Of a stretch of 64,000 nucleotides of DNA, positions 35,141-46,324 are shown piece after piece (position 1 is the first letter of the stretch; the number at the start of each line of letters is the position of its first letter). Under the pieces are notes generated by a model, which worked only from the letters and a program-made list of their open reading frames with translations, searched no databases and was not told the origin of the DNA. A program made the translations under genes and the position numbers. The DNA is from Diphasiastrum complanatum (lineage: Eukaryota > Streptophyta > Lycopodiopsida > Lycopodiales > Lycopodiaceae), in assembly GCA_029204225.1 (NCBI GenBank), contig CM055092.1, positions 27,078,320-27,142,319 of the forward strand, in the 5' to 3' direction.

Positions 35141-35735
35141 ACAAACCATCAGATATAGCATCGGATATAAGAGAGAAAAATGATCATCGGATGTTTTGCA
35201 ATCAATATGAAATAGTCAAACATCAGACATAAAATCGGATGTGATGAAGGATTGGAAAGTCGGATATAAAATACGGTGACTCTCAGATGTGCTGGTCGGA
35301 TGTAACTTAAGTAACAATGTAGAGGCTTGTCGGATGTTGAGGTGATTGGAACCTCATATGTACTTAGTGATGAATGGAAATGTCTCAGATTGATTTGTCT
35401 TTGACAAAATCTTATAGTAGAATCAGATAAACAATATGAGATTCTGTATGGATTGTTTCTCAGATATGATTGAACGTGTAGGATATGATTGATATGGCAA
35501 ATCAACCATGAAAATCTGAACAATGGTGAGGAACTCTGAAGTTCGTCGGATGCACCGAACAGTCATCAGATGCAAAACTGTGGAATACAAACAGAATGCA
35601 GAGTCGGATGCAAATGGTTGGCGGATGCAAATTGTTAGCGGGTGCGAATGGTTGGCGGATGCGAATTGTTAGCGGGTGCAAATGGTTGGCGGTTGCAATG
35701 AGCGCCGGATGGGGTTGGTAGATGCAAAAGTATGT
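35141..35735. repeat. Dispersed TCGGATG motif cluster
   Basis: TCGGAT(G/A) or close variants recur about every 20-60 bp, ending in a tight array of GGCGGATGCAAATGGTTG / AGCGGGTGCGAATGGTTG units at 35610-35700. The same motif recurs at lower density to about 38340. Confidence 0.7.
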
Positions 35736-35749
35736 TTGAAAAAATAAAC

Positions 35750-38345
35750 GTGGTCGAAAAAAAATGTAGGGGGTCGAAAAAAAAATCAAAACTAGTCTAA
35801 AAGTGACAGTGGCTCAAAAAAGGATGAGATCAAAAAAATTAAATGATATTGAAAACAAACAGGGTATCGAAAAAAAAGTAGACAATATCGAAAAAATAAG
35901 GACTCGAATTTGAGGACTCGAAAACATCTTGGATCGAAAATACAATGTATCAAAAAACTAGGAATCGAATAAATTGAGATTGAAAAATGAAAATCGAAAA
36001 ATAAACTGAAAAAATAAAATTTAAAAATAAACTCGAAAAAATAAGATCTTGAAAAAAGAGATTTGGAAAAAATAAAACTCAAAACAATAATATCGAAAAA
36101 TAAACTGAAAAAAACAAAACTCGAAAAAATAGAATTTGAAAAATAAACACAAAAAATAAGAACCCGAAAAAAAGAGAACTCGAAAAAATCAGGGCTCGAA
36201 AAAATCTAGACTTGAAAAATCTAAAAGTATCGAATAAATTTACAGTGACGCGAAAAAACTCGAAAAAATTGAGTCAATATAGTATCCAAAAAAATCTGAT
36301 TGTAGATATCAAAAAATCTAGGATTATTTGAGTCGATACAGTATCAAAAAATTCTGAAACACATCGAGTCGCGTATCGAAAAATCTTAAGTATGGAAAAA
36401 AATGACAAGGGACTGAAAAATGTCAAGTATCAAAAACCGATAAGATATCGAAAAATTGAAAAAAAAACGAAACTCTTAAAAAAAATTGAAAACATCGAAA
36501 AAATCAAAAAATAAAATAAAAAAAACATCATAAAACTAAAAGAAAACTTTGAGAAACTTGAAAAGAACTCGAAAAATTTGGAAAACTCGAAAAATTTACA
36601 AAATTCGAAAGATTTCAAAAAAATTTAAAGGTCGAAAAACTCAAAAAAATTCAAAAATTCGAAGGAATTCAAATAATTGGAAAATGCGATAAAGTCATTA
36701 AATTTGAAAATGCCGAAAAATTGAAAAATTTAAATGGGCGTCGAATGCAAAGTGAACAAGGCGTCAGATGCAAAAATGTGACATGCAAGGTATTGAAAAA
36801 TCAAAAAAAATTTGAAAAAATCAAAAAACTTGAAACAACTCGAAAAATTCTGAAAAATTAGAGTCGAGTATTGAAAATTTTAAGAGTATAAAAATTTACA
36901 AGGGATCAAAAAAAGAAAGTATAAAAAAAAAAAACTATCAAAGGTGCAAAACTGTACAAGGATCAAAAAATTGGATCGAAAGAATTAAGGGTCGGATGGA
37001 GGGTGGCGCATGCAATGAAAAATGAGGGTCATCGGATGGAATGAGGAGTGTCGGATGCAATGAGGGCTGTCAAATGAAAATGACAAATGAAAATTTAAAA
37101 AAGACGTGTAAGATCTCGAAATTTTCAAAAAATAGAAAAATTGAAAAAATTTCAAAATTCGGAAAACTCAAAAAATAGAAAAACTCTAAAAAAATTACAA
37201 GAGATCAAAAAATGGAAAGTATCAAAAAATCACATGGTATCGATAAAAATCAAACTTGGAAAAACTCAAAAAATGAGGAAAAACGTTAGATGTAATCTGG
37301 AGATCCGCGGATGCAATTTTAGATGGGCGTCGGATGCAACTGTTGAGGGCGACAGATGTAAATGCAGATAAAAGTTGTCAGATGCAACTTAGATGGAAGG
37401 GCATCGGATGCAAATTGAGATGGGAATGATCTGTCGGATGGAATTACTGGCAGATGGATTCGTCGGCTCCAGAGATAATAGCTCGTCGGTTCTCCCTTTG
37501 AAAATGGCGTGCAATGGGAACGTGTCAAGGGAGAAGTGGTTTCAAAAAAATATTTGGGAGCAGTGTGTCGGTGGTTTTCGTGAAATCTGGGTGGTGTTTG
37601 ATGCAGATCGGAACTCAGAGACACGATTGAATGCGTGCTTGAAAAAAAGGTCATGGCAAGACAGAAAGCAGACAGTAAAAAATAGAACGAATTGGAAGAT
37701 TTACGGGCATAAACGAGTTCGTGGAGCATAAAAGAAAGATGGCGACCACCAACGACAACGCAGCATCAGATTGTTAGAAACTCCAGAAATTCGAAAGTCA
37801 TGAAAAATTCAAAAATTGAAAAACTCGAAAATTAGACTTGAAAAAATTGAAAAATTAAAGAAAAAAGTCCAAAAGTCGAAAAATTCGAAAAAAAATTGAA
37901 AAAATCGAAGAAATTCAAAAAACTCGGAAAACTCGAAAATTTTTGAAAAAAAAAATCGAAAAATTTCAAAACTTGTCTTCAGAGAGATTTTTTGGGCAGA
38001 TCGTCGGATGCAATCATTAGAGAAAGTCTTGTTGTGCAGTTCGTCTGATGCAATCATCAGACACAATTTTTTTGAAAAAATACTGAAAAAATTGAAAAAT
38101 TACGATAAACTCGAAAAAGCTCTAAACTCAAAAAATTTCTAAGAGACTCGAAAAATACAAAAACTCAGAAATCTCGTCGGGTGCAGTTGCCGGAAAAAAT
38201 TTTGTGATTTTTGACAATTGGCGGATGCACAGCGGATGGAAAACTGGTAAAAATCGAAAAAACTTGAAAATCGAAAAATCAAGAAAAACTCGAAAAAAAC
38301 GAAAAAAAACGACGGATGCAAAAATCGAGAAACTCGAATTATGAC
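35750..38345. repeat. A-rich degenerate 9-bp periodic repeat
   Basis: Short A-tracts preceded by TCG or TTG recur with 9-bp spacing over long runs. For example 36565-36700 divides cleanly into nonamers of the CTCGAAAAA, TTTGGAAAA, TTCGAAAGA type. On the minus strand this gives spurious Phe-rich frames (FEF, SKF triplets). Interspersed are GTCGGATGCAA motifs. Confidence 0.75.
37541..37771. repeat. Duplicated block, copy 1
   Basis: Shares an ordered set of motifs with 38378-38590: GCAAGACAGAAAGCAGACA/GCAAGACAAGAAGCAAGCA, then GGAAGAT, then AAACGAGTTCGTGGAGCA/AAACGAGTTTGATGGATCA. Diverged, about 230 bp. Confidence 0.6.
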
Positions 38346-38377
38346 TGGTGGCGCCCATAAACGCGAGATAGCGGTGT

Positions 38378-38590
38378 GGCGGTGGGTTTCCGGAATGTCT
38401 AAAGTAAGTTCGCTAGAGACGTTCTGAACGAATCACGATATGAGAAACAATAATCTGGAATGCGTGTTTGGGGAAATAAGGAATGCAAGACAAGAAGCAA
38501 GCAATTATTAACGAGCAAAAACTGGAAGATGGGCTTGTAAAAAACGAGTTTGATGGATCAAAATGCAAGAAGGCTGCCAAAGGACGCCAA
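38378..38590. repeat. Duplicated block, copy 2
   Basis: Second copy of the 37541 block; its right end, GGACGCCAA, abuts LTR D1 and is where a primer site of element D would lie on the minus strand. I could not assign that sequence to a tRNA. Confidence 0.6.
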
Positions 38591-38824
38591 TGTTAGGGCA
38601 ATTATCTCCTGTATCTTTGTTTACTGATTCACCAGCTGTGTGTGCTTGGATTCTACTTCTTCAATGTTAGCGCTAGAAACTCCTTGTCTCTACTAATCTC
38701 CTAGCGTCTCTTCATTCTCTATTTGCAACGATTCTGACCTTGTGTGCTGCTATTCTTCTGACAGAGAGTCTGCTAAGCAACAATTATGTCTGGTAACGAG
38801 TCTATTATGTAGTATAGCAGCTGT

Positions 38825-38890
38825 CTCTGTTAGTATAATGGTAGTGTATCTCGCCTGTCAGAGGCACACCTATGACTTGATTCGATCCTT
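38825..38890 (+). other. tRNA-Asp-like sequence with pol III box A and box B matches
   Basis: GTTAGTATAATGGTAGTGTA, then CGCCTGTCAGAGG, then GATTCGATCC aligns with the D arm, GUC anticodon region and T arm of eukaryotic tRNA-Asp. Box A-like TAGTATAATGG (38831-38841) and box B-like GATTCGATCC (38879-38888) are 37 nt apart. The stems do not pair properly, so it is a derived element, not a tRNA gene. It is antisense to LTR D1. The D2 copy near 52370-52420 retains both boxes. Confidence 0.6.
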
Positions 38891-39258
38891 AATTGGCAGT
38901 GGTAGCTCATCTTGGATAGAGATCTATCAAGACTCGATTTTCTACTTTCTACAGTTCTGTTTCAAATTGATTCTTGATTGTTTACAAAATGCAGATTATT
39001 ATTAATCTAATCTACAAAAACATCAGGGAACTAAACTAAATCTACTCCTACCGAAATCACAAAACATCAACACAACAACCTTTAACTGAAATCTCAGAAC
39101 CTACAAAGTGCTTCTTACAACTATCACTCAACAATTGTAAGAAGATCTCCTCAGGGAGCCAAAAACCGAGAAACATCAAAAATCAGTAGAATAGGAGATC
39201 AACCTCCAAGTCCTGCAAATCTACCAGATATTAACACAAATGGGAATCCTACAAAGTG

Positions 39259-39292
39259 CTTCTTACAACTGTCACTCAACAGTTGTAAGAAG
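39259..39292. other. Perfect 14-bp hairpin in LTR D1
   Basis: CTTCTTACAACTGT and its exact inverse ACAGTTGTAAGAAG flank a 6-nt loop. A related, imperfect copy lies at 39111-39144, and the ~140 bp around it is duplicated. Confidence 0.85.
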
Positions 39293-39893
39293 AACTCCTC
39301 AGGGAGCCGATAACTAAGAAGCATCTGAATTGAGTAGAATGATGGATCAGCCTCCAAGCCCTGCACATCTACCTAATACTAATCCCAAAACAATCCTTAA
39401 GAGAGAATTAATAGCAACAAATACATTCATACATCAGTACCCAAACTATATACATGAAGATGGAGCATGGAAGGAAATACAAGTAGTAGAATCTTCAATT
39501 CAAGGAGCAACAGCATTTCAGTACATAAAACATGCTATGAAACTCGTGGTGGAGGCTTCTATCTATACCCATGAGCTGTAGAACTCAATGTATCTTAATT
39601 TGTAGTCCACCTCTTGCAACTGACTGTATAATGATTTGAGTTCCACCTCTTACTTGATAATAGGAGGCCTCTTTATTAAAAACATAATTCAAGTTGAGAG
39701 TCTCTAAAATACTAGCTCCCACATGGCTATCCATCTTCCGGGAATTACCATGGGGCTCACAGAATATTCATTTATCCTAGCACTAATAATTATCATGCTC
39801 TCAGACTCGGCTCTCAACTTCATTTATGCTGGAAACCCTTTTTGGGTGATGAGACACTGCGTCGATACCTCAGGGGCATGGCATCAGCTAACA

Positions 39894-40297
39894 ATCATCA
39901 TCACCATCTAAAGTAGGATCCATAACATCATCATCAAGATTGTTAGATCCATCCACATCATCATTACTTAAAGACACTTTTGGAATGTTCCCCTCATCAA
40001 AAATGACATCTCTACCAATAATCACCTTATTAATAGTAGGACTGTAAACCTTGTAGGCTTTACTCACCTCACTATATTCAAAAAATATACCTTTCCTTGA
40101 AGATGGATCCTTCTTTGCCCAATAATCAAGAGTTATATTGACATAGCATGTGCATCCAAAAGTGCTAAGAAAGTGATACTCGGCCTCCTCTTGAATAGCA
40201 TCTTAAAAGGTGTCCTTCCATCCAAAATAGCACTCGGCCACCTATTGCACAAGAAATTAGCACACAACAAAGCTTGATCCCAAAATGGCCTAGCACT
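39894..40297 (-). pseudogene. Copia N integrase C-terminal part and linker
   Basis: Minus strand: RPFWDQALLCANFLCNRW, GRTPFKMLFKRRPSI, then KKDPSSRKGIFFEYSE, KVIIGRDVIFDEG and an Asp/Asn-rich linker ending DGDDD at the LTR D1 boundary. The continuation of this linker frame is found at 52645 on the plus strand. On its other side it is fused to gypsy RNase H near 40297. A frameshift breaks it near 40140. Confidence 0.8.
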
Positions 40298-41780
40298 TAA
40301 CCTCAAGAGCATGCACAATTGCCAGCATCTCCTTATCATGAGTAGGATATGACGCTTCCTTATCAATGAGTTTCCTACTTTCATAAGCAATAACTCCATC
40401 TGATTGGCTCAAAATAGCTCCCAATCCTGTGCCACTGGCATCCACTGTAACCAGAGAGGTAAGTTGAAATTGGGTTGCACTAGTAACGAAGCCGTTACCA
40501 ACGATTCCTTAAGAGCTTCAAAAGCCACCTGAGTTTTCTCATTCCATTCAAACTTGTCCTTTCTCAGAAGATGGGTAAGCGGTGCTACCACTTTTGAGAA
40601 GTCCTGAATGAATCTTCTATAATAAGATGCTAAACCCAGGTCAATTCTCTGATGTTGTTAGGTGAATTCCAATTCTTGATTGCCTCAATCTTCTTTTGGT
40701 CCACCTTGATTCCCTCCTTGGACACAATATGTCCCAAATATTCCACCTCATCTCGAGCGAATTCACATTTGGTTATCTTTGCAAACAACTTGTATTCTCG
40801 AAGAATACTTACAACTATATCCAAATGTTTCGCATGCTCTTCCATGTTCCTGCTATATATCAGGATTTTGTCAAAGAATACCAACACAAACAAATAAAGG
40901 TAAGGTTCAAAAATTCGATTCATAACAGCTTGAAAACTGGCAGGAGCATTAGTTAGTCCGAATGGCATAACTTTGAATTCATAATGTCCCCTGTCAGTTT
41001 GGAAAGCTGTTTTATGCTGATCCTCTTCTTTGACCTTAATTTGATGGTATCCTGAACGTAAATCTATCTTTGAAAAAACGCTATCTCCCTTTAATGCATC
41101 CAACAAATCATCCACTCTAGGGATTGGATATCTGCTTTTGATGGTCACATTGTTAAGAGCTTGATAATCAATACACATCCTGAATGTTCCATCCTTCTTC
41201 TTAACCAACAACACGGGAGAGACAAAAGGTGATTTACTTCAAACAATAAATTCTTGTAAGAGTAACTCCTGAACCTGTTTATGGACTTCTTCTTTCGGCC
41301 TTTAATAGTCTGTAAGGTGGTAAATTGACCGGTTTAGTCCCCGATTCCAATTCAATGAGATGGTCCACAAATTTGGTAGGAGGTTCCCCTTTGGGTAACT
41401 GATCAGCAAACACATCAGAAAATTTATCCAAGATCTTCCGAATTTTCAGATCTTTCACACTTTGTTTTACCTTGGCCAATGGTTTTGTTTTTTTTCCTTG
41501 ACTTGTCCTTCAACTTCTTCAATCCTGAGCACAAACATTTCCACATTTGATCTAGACAACCTTTGAGCCTTCTCTACAGATTTCAGCTGCAAAGTTGAAC
41601 GTGAGTAGATTGAACGCTGTGTAGTACAAATTGGCGTTCTCCTTGTCTGAAGCTCATCAGTCCTTGATCGAAATTGATTGTTACATTTTAGAAGGTCTTA
41701 AGCCATTTCACCCCTAGTATAACATCAATTGGACCCAACTCCACAATATGGAAACTCGTTTTAAGAGTATAATCCTCCAT
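40298..41780 (-). pseudogene. Gypsy L protease end, RT and RNase H
   Basis: Minus strand, in order: protease end VELGPIDVILGVKWL (about 41730), LDKFSDVFADQLPKG and LPPYRL, then [46 protein letters not shown]. The YVDD-equivalent box is changed: [12 protein letters not shown], where gypsy RTs have F-x-D-D-I-L. Then RNase H entry (FEWNEKTQVAFEALK, VTVDASGTGLGAILSQ, YPTHDKEMLAIVHALEV). Frameshifts near 41250, 40610 and 40440. It joins copia integrase on the same strand near 40297. The F-D-K change would disable polymerase. Confidence 0.88.
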
Positions 41781-42119
41781 TTGTAATTATCAAATGTCAT
41801 GTGCCAAATCTAAGCAAATAGCAATGACAATGGGAGTAAAGCTAAGAGCAAGAAAAGTACAAAGCATTCAAGATAGCATATCCATAGAAAGCTAGAAACA
41901 CAAGGATCTCCAGAGAATCACAATAGAAATGAAATGAAGAGTACAAAACAATGTAAATGAGCATGGATTCATGTAGATAAGGCACATGAGACCTAGCAAA
42001 GGAAATCCATAGCTCATATTCACAAGGAAGAAGCTAGAAGCTCTCACTTGCAAATGAGCCAAAAGATCCACAAAATGATGTCTCTTGCCTAGTTATAGGC
42101 AATGCTCTTACTTAACTTA
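41781..42119. other. Unassigned sequence
   Basis: No motif recognised between the minus-strand gypsy L protease and the plus-strand copia fragment. Confidence 0.35.
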
Positions 42120-43097
42120 ACTTACTATCTTGAGATTGCAAATGGATCTTCAAGATCAAATACAATGCCAATGGAGCAACTGATCGAAGGAAGACAAGAC
42201 TGGTAGCACGAGGATTCACTCAGATTCCCAATGTCGACTACAGCGAGACTTTCAGTCCAGTAGTCAAGCATTCGTCGATCCGAATGCTCTTGTCTTATGC
42301 TGCAGTTGTCAACCTCGAAGTATATCAACTTGATGTGCAAACAGCCTATCTGAATGGAGTTATACAAGAAGACATCTACATGATCCAGCCCGAAGGATAC
42401 GTTCTGGAAGGTATGAAGAATCATGTCTGTAAACTCCACAAGGCATTTACGGCTTGAAACAGTCTGCCAGAGCTTGGTTTCAGAGGATCAACACATTCCT
42501 CATCGAACAAGGATTCAAACCAAGCATTGCTGATTGCAACGTCTATTCCAAGTCAGTGCAACAATCCTTCATTATCATCACCTTATATGTGGATGATACG
42601 TTGCTCTTCAGCAACAATACCAATATGGTCCAGGATTCTAAGCAGATGTTGTTTTCAGAGCTTGACATGACTGATCTGGACGAAGCTCACTTCTGTCTAG
42701 GCATTCAGATCCACAGAGACAGAGCGAGACGACTGATTTACATCACTCAACAAAGGTATTATTGTAAATTAGCTCACTCACCGATGGATCCAGACTTGCA
42801 TTTGTCAAAGGACCAATGTCCCCAAACCAAGCAGGAAGAGGAGCAGATGAGGGAGTATACTTATCGATCGATACTTCGATCTCTCATGTACGCAATAGTC
42901 TATACAAGACTATATATCTCTTTTGCAGTAAGCTCACTCAGCCAATATATGGCTAATCTTGGCATTACCCATTGGAAGGCTCTCATAAGAGTCATGAGGT
43001 ATATTCGAGCTACCATGGACCAGTGCATCTGCTATGGAGATGTCAGCAACGACAATATTCATCAGCTTAGTTTCTCTTAAGATGCAAGTTGGGGAGG
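42120..43097 (+). pseudogene. Copia J-type RT fragment
   Basis: Reads [40 protein letters not shown], then (after a small frameshift at 42450) SARAWFQRINTFL, LYVDDTLLF (intact YVDD), LGIQIHRDRARRLIYITQQ, SPMDPDLHLSKDQC, THWKALIRVMRYI and the RNase H start DASWGGDVD, where homology ends. The shared MDP-LSKD-CP segment places it in the same family as copia J at 24541-25436. Confidence 0.85.
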
Positions 43098-43350
43098 AGA
43101 TGTAGACTATTTTGTTAATGTTTGGCTACGTAATCAGAACGACCGTGATTTCTATCACTAACATTTTGTTCGTTTCTGATAGGCATAGTCATGCTTAGGG
43201 AAAGAGTAATATAGCTCATTCTGCTGTGAATTAACACTCTCTATTTGAGTTCATTTCTCGTTCGAGTTTCGAGTTCTCTCCTTTTTTTGTGTTCGTTTTC
43301 TTTTCGAGCTATTTTTGTTTCTCACACACGACATGCCCTCTTTCTCCAAC
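43098..43350 (+). other. Possible short LTR-like segment
   Basis: A purine tract (GGGGAGGAGA) is followed by TGTAGACTATTT, and a CTCCAACA end lies near 43350. The purine tract overlaps RNase H coding sequence and no second copy is visible, so this may be coincidence. Confidence 0.2.
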
Positions 43351-43914
43351 AGTCTGCAGTGAGTAGTTTTCACACATGTGAAACTGTTGCAAGTACAAAG
43401 GACTAAGAGAATGAATGATTGCACACTAAACTAGCTTCTAGTCCAAAAACAATGTGATGGAAAACATTGGCAAGCTAGTTAGCAACAAGGCAAGAGCATT
43501 CATCACAATTTAGCTATCATTACACATTAAATATATCAAAATGGAAGCTTTACTTGAAGAAGTGTATACTTGAGGTACAAAGCCACCTTATTTATACTAC
43601 AAGAGGCCTTCTAGAACTCGTGGAGAGAGAGATCAATCTAGATGCCACATTGCCTCTAACTCTCTACTAGATGACAAAAAGAGAAATGGATAAGAGTTGA
43701 GAATCTCTCTTTTTGAGAATCCTTGACCTACAAGAGTAGCCTCAAATGCTTCTTGATAGGTTCTAGACCTACACATCACTATGAAGACTAAAATGTAACT
43801 TGACTCTAATTGAGAAATTACTTGACTAGTCTATCTCAAGTTTGGACAAACCTCAAAACTTGAATCTCTAAGTTTAATGTTATTTTATTTTATAATACTT
43901 TCACAAGGTGGAAA
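43351..43914. other. Copia LTR-like debris
   Basis: Contains CACACATGTGAA (43371) and a GAAACTG/GTACAAAG context like the LTRs of copia A-C, but no full-length match or ends are identified. Confidence 0.3.
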
Positions 43915-44350
43915 ATATGATAGAATTGGGTTCACTAGCTCGTGGGTATAGATAGAGGCCTCCTCCACGAGTTCCATAGCATGTGTTATGTACTAAAGTG
44001 ATGTTGCTCTTTGAATTCAAGATTTTACTACTTGCATTTCTTTCCATGCTCCATCTTCATGCATTTAGTTTGGGTATTGATGTATGAATGTGATTGTTGT
44101 TAATTCTCTTTTAAGAATTGGTTTGGGATTGGTATCAGGCAGATGTGCAGGGCCTGGATACTGATCCACCATTCCACTCAATTCTGATGTTTTCTGGTTT
44201 CTGGCTTTGTGAGGAGTTCTTCTTACAACTATTGAGTGATAGTTGTAACAAGCACTTTTTAGGATTCCCGGTGGTTCAGTTGAATGCTCTGAGTTGATTT
44301 ATGATTTTAGTAGGAGTAGACTCAATTTAGTTCTCTAATTTTTATGTATA
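43915..44350 (+). mobile_element. Partial LTR of family D (D3)
   Basis: Same orientation as D2 and matching its 51660-52235 part, but with only one copy of the hairpin block (44219-44252). Joined on the right to gypsy E RNase H. Confidence 0.75.
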
Positions 44351-45945
44351 AGCCAACACGCTGCATCAGAAAAGAATTATTCTGCTACAGAGAGAGAAGC
44401 ACTAGGGATGATTTATTTAGTAAAGAAATTTAGACATTATCTTTTAGGATACCCTTTTGTTTTTCACGTAGATCACTACGCATTAAAACATTTAGTGAAT
44501 AAACTTGATCTTTCGGGTAGAATAGCTAGATGGGTATTATTATTAGATGAGTTTAATTATGAAGTAGAATTAAGAAGAGGCAAGGATCATCAAAATGCTG
44601 ATTATATATCCCGCCTCCAAACAAATCAATTAGAACCCATTTCTGATGAATTTCCAGATGAACATATAATGCGTATTCAATCAGAAACATCAATTTATAT
44701 GGACGTCATTAATTTGTTACAGGACCAGATATATCCTGAACATTTTAATAAACAGCAAAAAACTGTTTTTCTTTCTAAGGTAGGACCTTATACGATTGTA
44801 AATAGTATATTGTATAAATTAGGAGTTGACGATAGTCTCCGCCGATGTTTAGAACCAACCGAGACAACCGCTGTAATAAGTGCATTACATGAGGAAGATT
44901 CGGGGGACACTATGCTTTTAAAAACACTGCAAAAAAAATTTTCAATGCTAAATATTGGTGGCCTACCGTCTATAGAGATGTTAAATTATTCATTAAAAAA
45001 TGTGATGCATGCCAGAGGATGGGGAAACCCAGCTTCGCAACACATTGGCCGCTTACTCCAATTATCCCCTTAGCACCCTTTGAGAAGTGGGGGATAGATT
45101 TTGTAGGACCTACCAAACCGATCACACGTAAAACTCGTCGTCGTTACATACTCGTTGCCACAGACTATGCTACCAAGATGGTAGAGGATGAAGCCACAAT
45201 TAAGAACGATGCTAAGTCTGTAGCAAAGTTTTTATTCCAAAACATTATTATGCGATATGGTTGTCCCTTAGAACTTGTTAGCGATAGGGGAACCCATTTC
45301 CTTAATCAGACCATTGAAGCCATGTTGTCATATTTTTCTATTACACATCGCCAAACCACTCCATATAATCCAAAAGCAAATGGGCTTACCTAGTGGGCAA
45401 ATGGAATTCTATGTAAAATTTTTGAATAAAGTAATGGAAACACATTCTTCTGATTGGGATCAGAAGTTACAGTCTGTCTTATAGGCATATAGAATTGCTG
45501 AAAAGATTACAACTAGGCAGACTCCATACTATCTTGTGTATGGAATGCATCCCATACTACCAATAGAATTTGAAGTTCCGACGTTTCGTATTAGTAATGA
45601 AGAGCGAATGGATGAACACGATAGTCTCTGGGAGCGGATGATTTCTTTGACGCAACTGGAAGAGGATCGTCGTCTTTCATTAATCGAGACTGAACGAGTT
45701 CAGAGTAAAAGAAAATAAACTTTTGATCAATCTATTAAGAAAATAAAAATTAAACAAGGGGACTATGTGCTTTTGTATGATAACAGACACATGTTGTTTT
45801 CTGAAAAATTACATACCAGATGGATGGGACCGTATAAAGTCATAGAAGTTTTTAATAATGGATCACTTCAGTTAGCTGATCTCCAAGGACATTTACTTGA
45901 CACTCGAGTAAATGGTTCAAGGGCGAAGCGCTACTATGACTAATT
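44351..45945 (+). pseudogene. Gypsy E RNase H and integrase
   Basis: Starts mid RNase H (ASEKNYSATEREALG, FRHYLLGYPFVFHVDH, KHLVNKLDLSGRIARW, GKDHQNADYISR). Integrase follows: zinc end CDACQRMGKPS (after a frameshift near 44925), WGIDFVGP (first catalytic Asp), LVSDRGTHF (second Asp), TTPYNPKANGLT, then TAG at 45391 where the Glu segment LTERANG should be, YYLVYGMHPILPIEFE, and the GPY/F module LHTRWMGPYKVIEV to about 45940. Stops TAG 45391, TAG 45482 and TAA 45716 plus frameshifts make it non-functional. Integrase resembles gypsy H (14983-15590). Confidence 0.88.
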
Positions 45946-46324
45946 TTCGGTGCATCATTTTTACCGAAGTTTTTGCGAAAATGCCGAAACCAGGTTACAT
46001 TTTAGCGAAAATGCCAAAAATACCAAAGCGTTGCTGCATTGTTTGTATTTTGTGAAAAACCCGAGACCTTTGTTACATTTTATACTTTGCGAAAAACCTG
46101 ACACTACATTGGAATACTATGTATTAAGTGAATTTACCATTTTAGAAATGAAAATTGTGACACTTACCTTCGCATTTTTTGGGATTTTCTACCTTCTGAC
46201 ACCTTCGCATTTTTTGCATAATATTATTGAGTATGTACCTTCAAAACGAAGGACATGCTTCCATTTAATATTAGTCTAATCCACCGAAATATCATCAATA
46301 CGTCTAAAACCTCAAACACTTTAG
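45946..46324 (+). other. Spacer between gypsy E integrase and its 3' ORF
   Basis: No motif recognised; contains short repeats of GCGAAAATGCC and TTTGCGAAAAACC type. Confidence 0.35.

Larger units (their letters stand above)
38591..39893 (-). mobile_element. LTR D1 (5' LTR of element D by orientation)
   Basis: 1303 bp with TGTTAG...CTAACA ends, matching in inverted orientation the 1300-bp LTR D2 (51345-52644) along its length. The adjoining ATCAT (39894-39898) is the reverse complement of ATGAT beside D2. It contains two related hairpin blocks (39111-39144 and 39259-39292) and a tRNA-Asp-like segment. Orientation is taken from the polypurine tract beside D2. Confidence 0.85.

Noticed and set aside
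35610-35700. CRISPR-like array
   Set aside because: The GCGGATGCAAATGGTTG units are contiguous variants without spacers, in a plant retroelement region; a minisatellite-like cluster.
36430-38066. Phe-rich minus-strand frames (FEF/SKF triplets) that look like membrane proteins
   Set aside because: They follow directly from the 9-bp A-rich repeat; the period is in the DNA and the frames are short, broken and without start context.
38825-38890. Functional tRNA-Asp gene
   Set aside because: The acceptor and anticodon stems do not pair and the sequence sits inside an LTR; it is kept only as a tRNA-like module.
39330-39911. Conserved frames shared between 39330-39911 and 51294-51918
   Set aside because: Both are in the family D LTRs; the conservation is that of the whole LTR, and the frames are not longer than expected.
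43098-43350. Complete short LTR after the copia RT fragment
   Set aside because: The purine tract is also RNase H coding sequence and no partner LTR is visible; listed only as a low-confidence segment.
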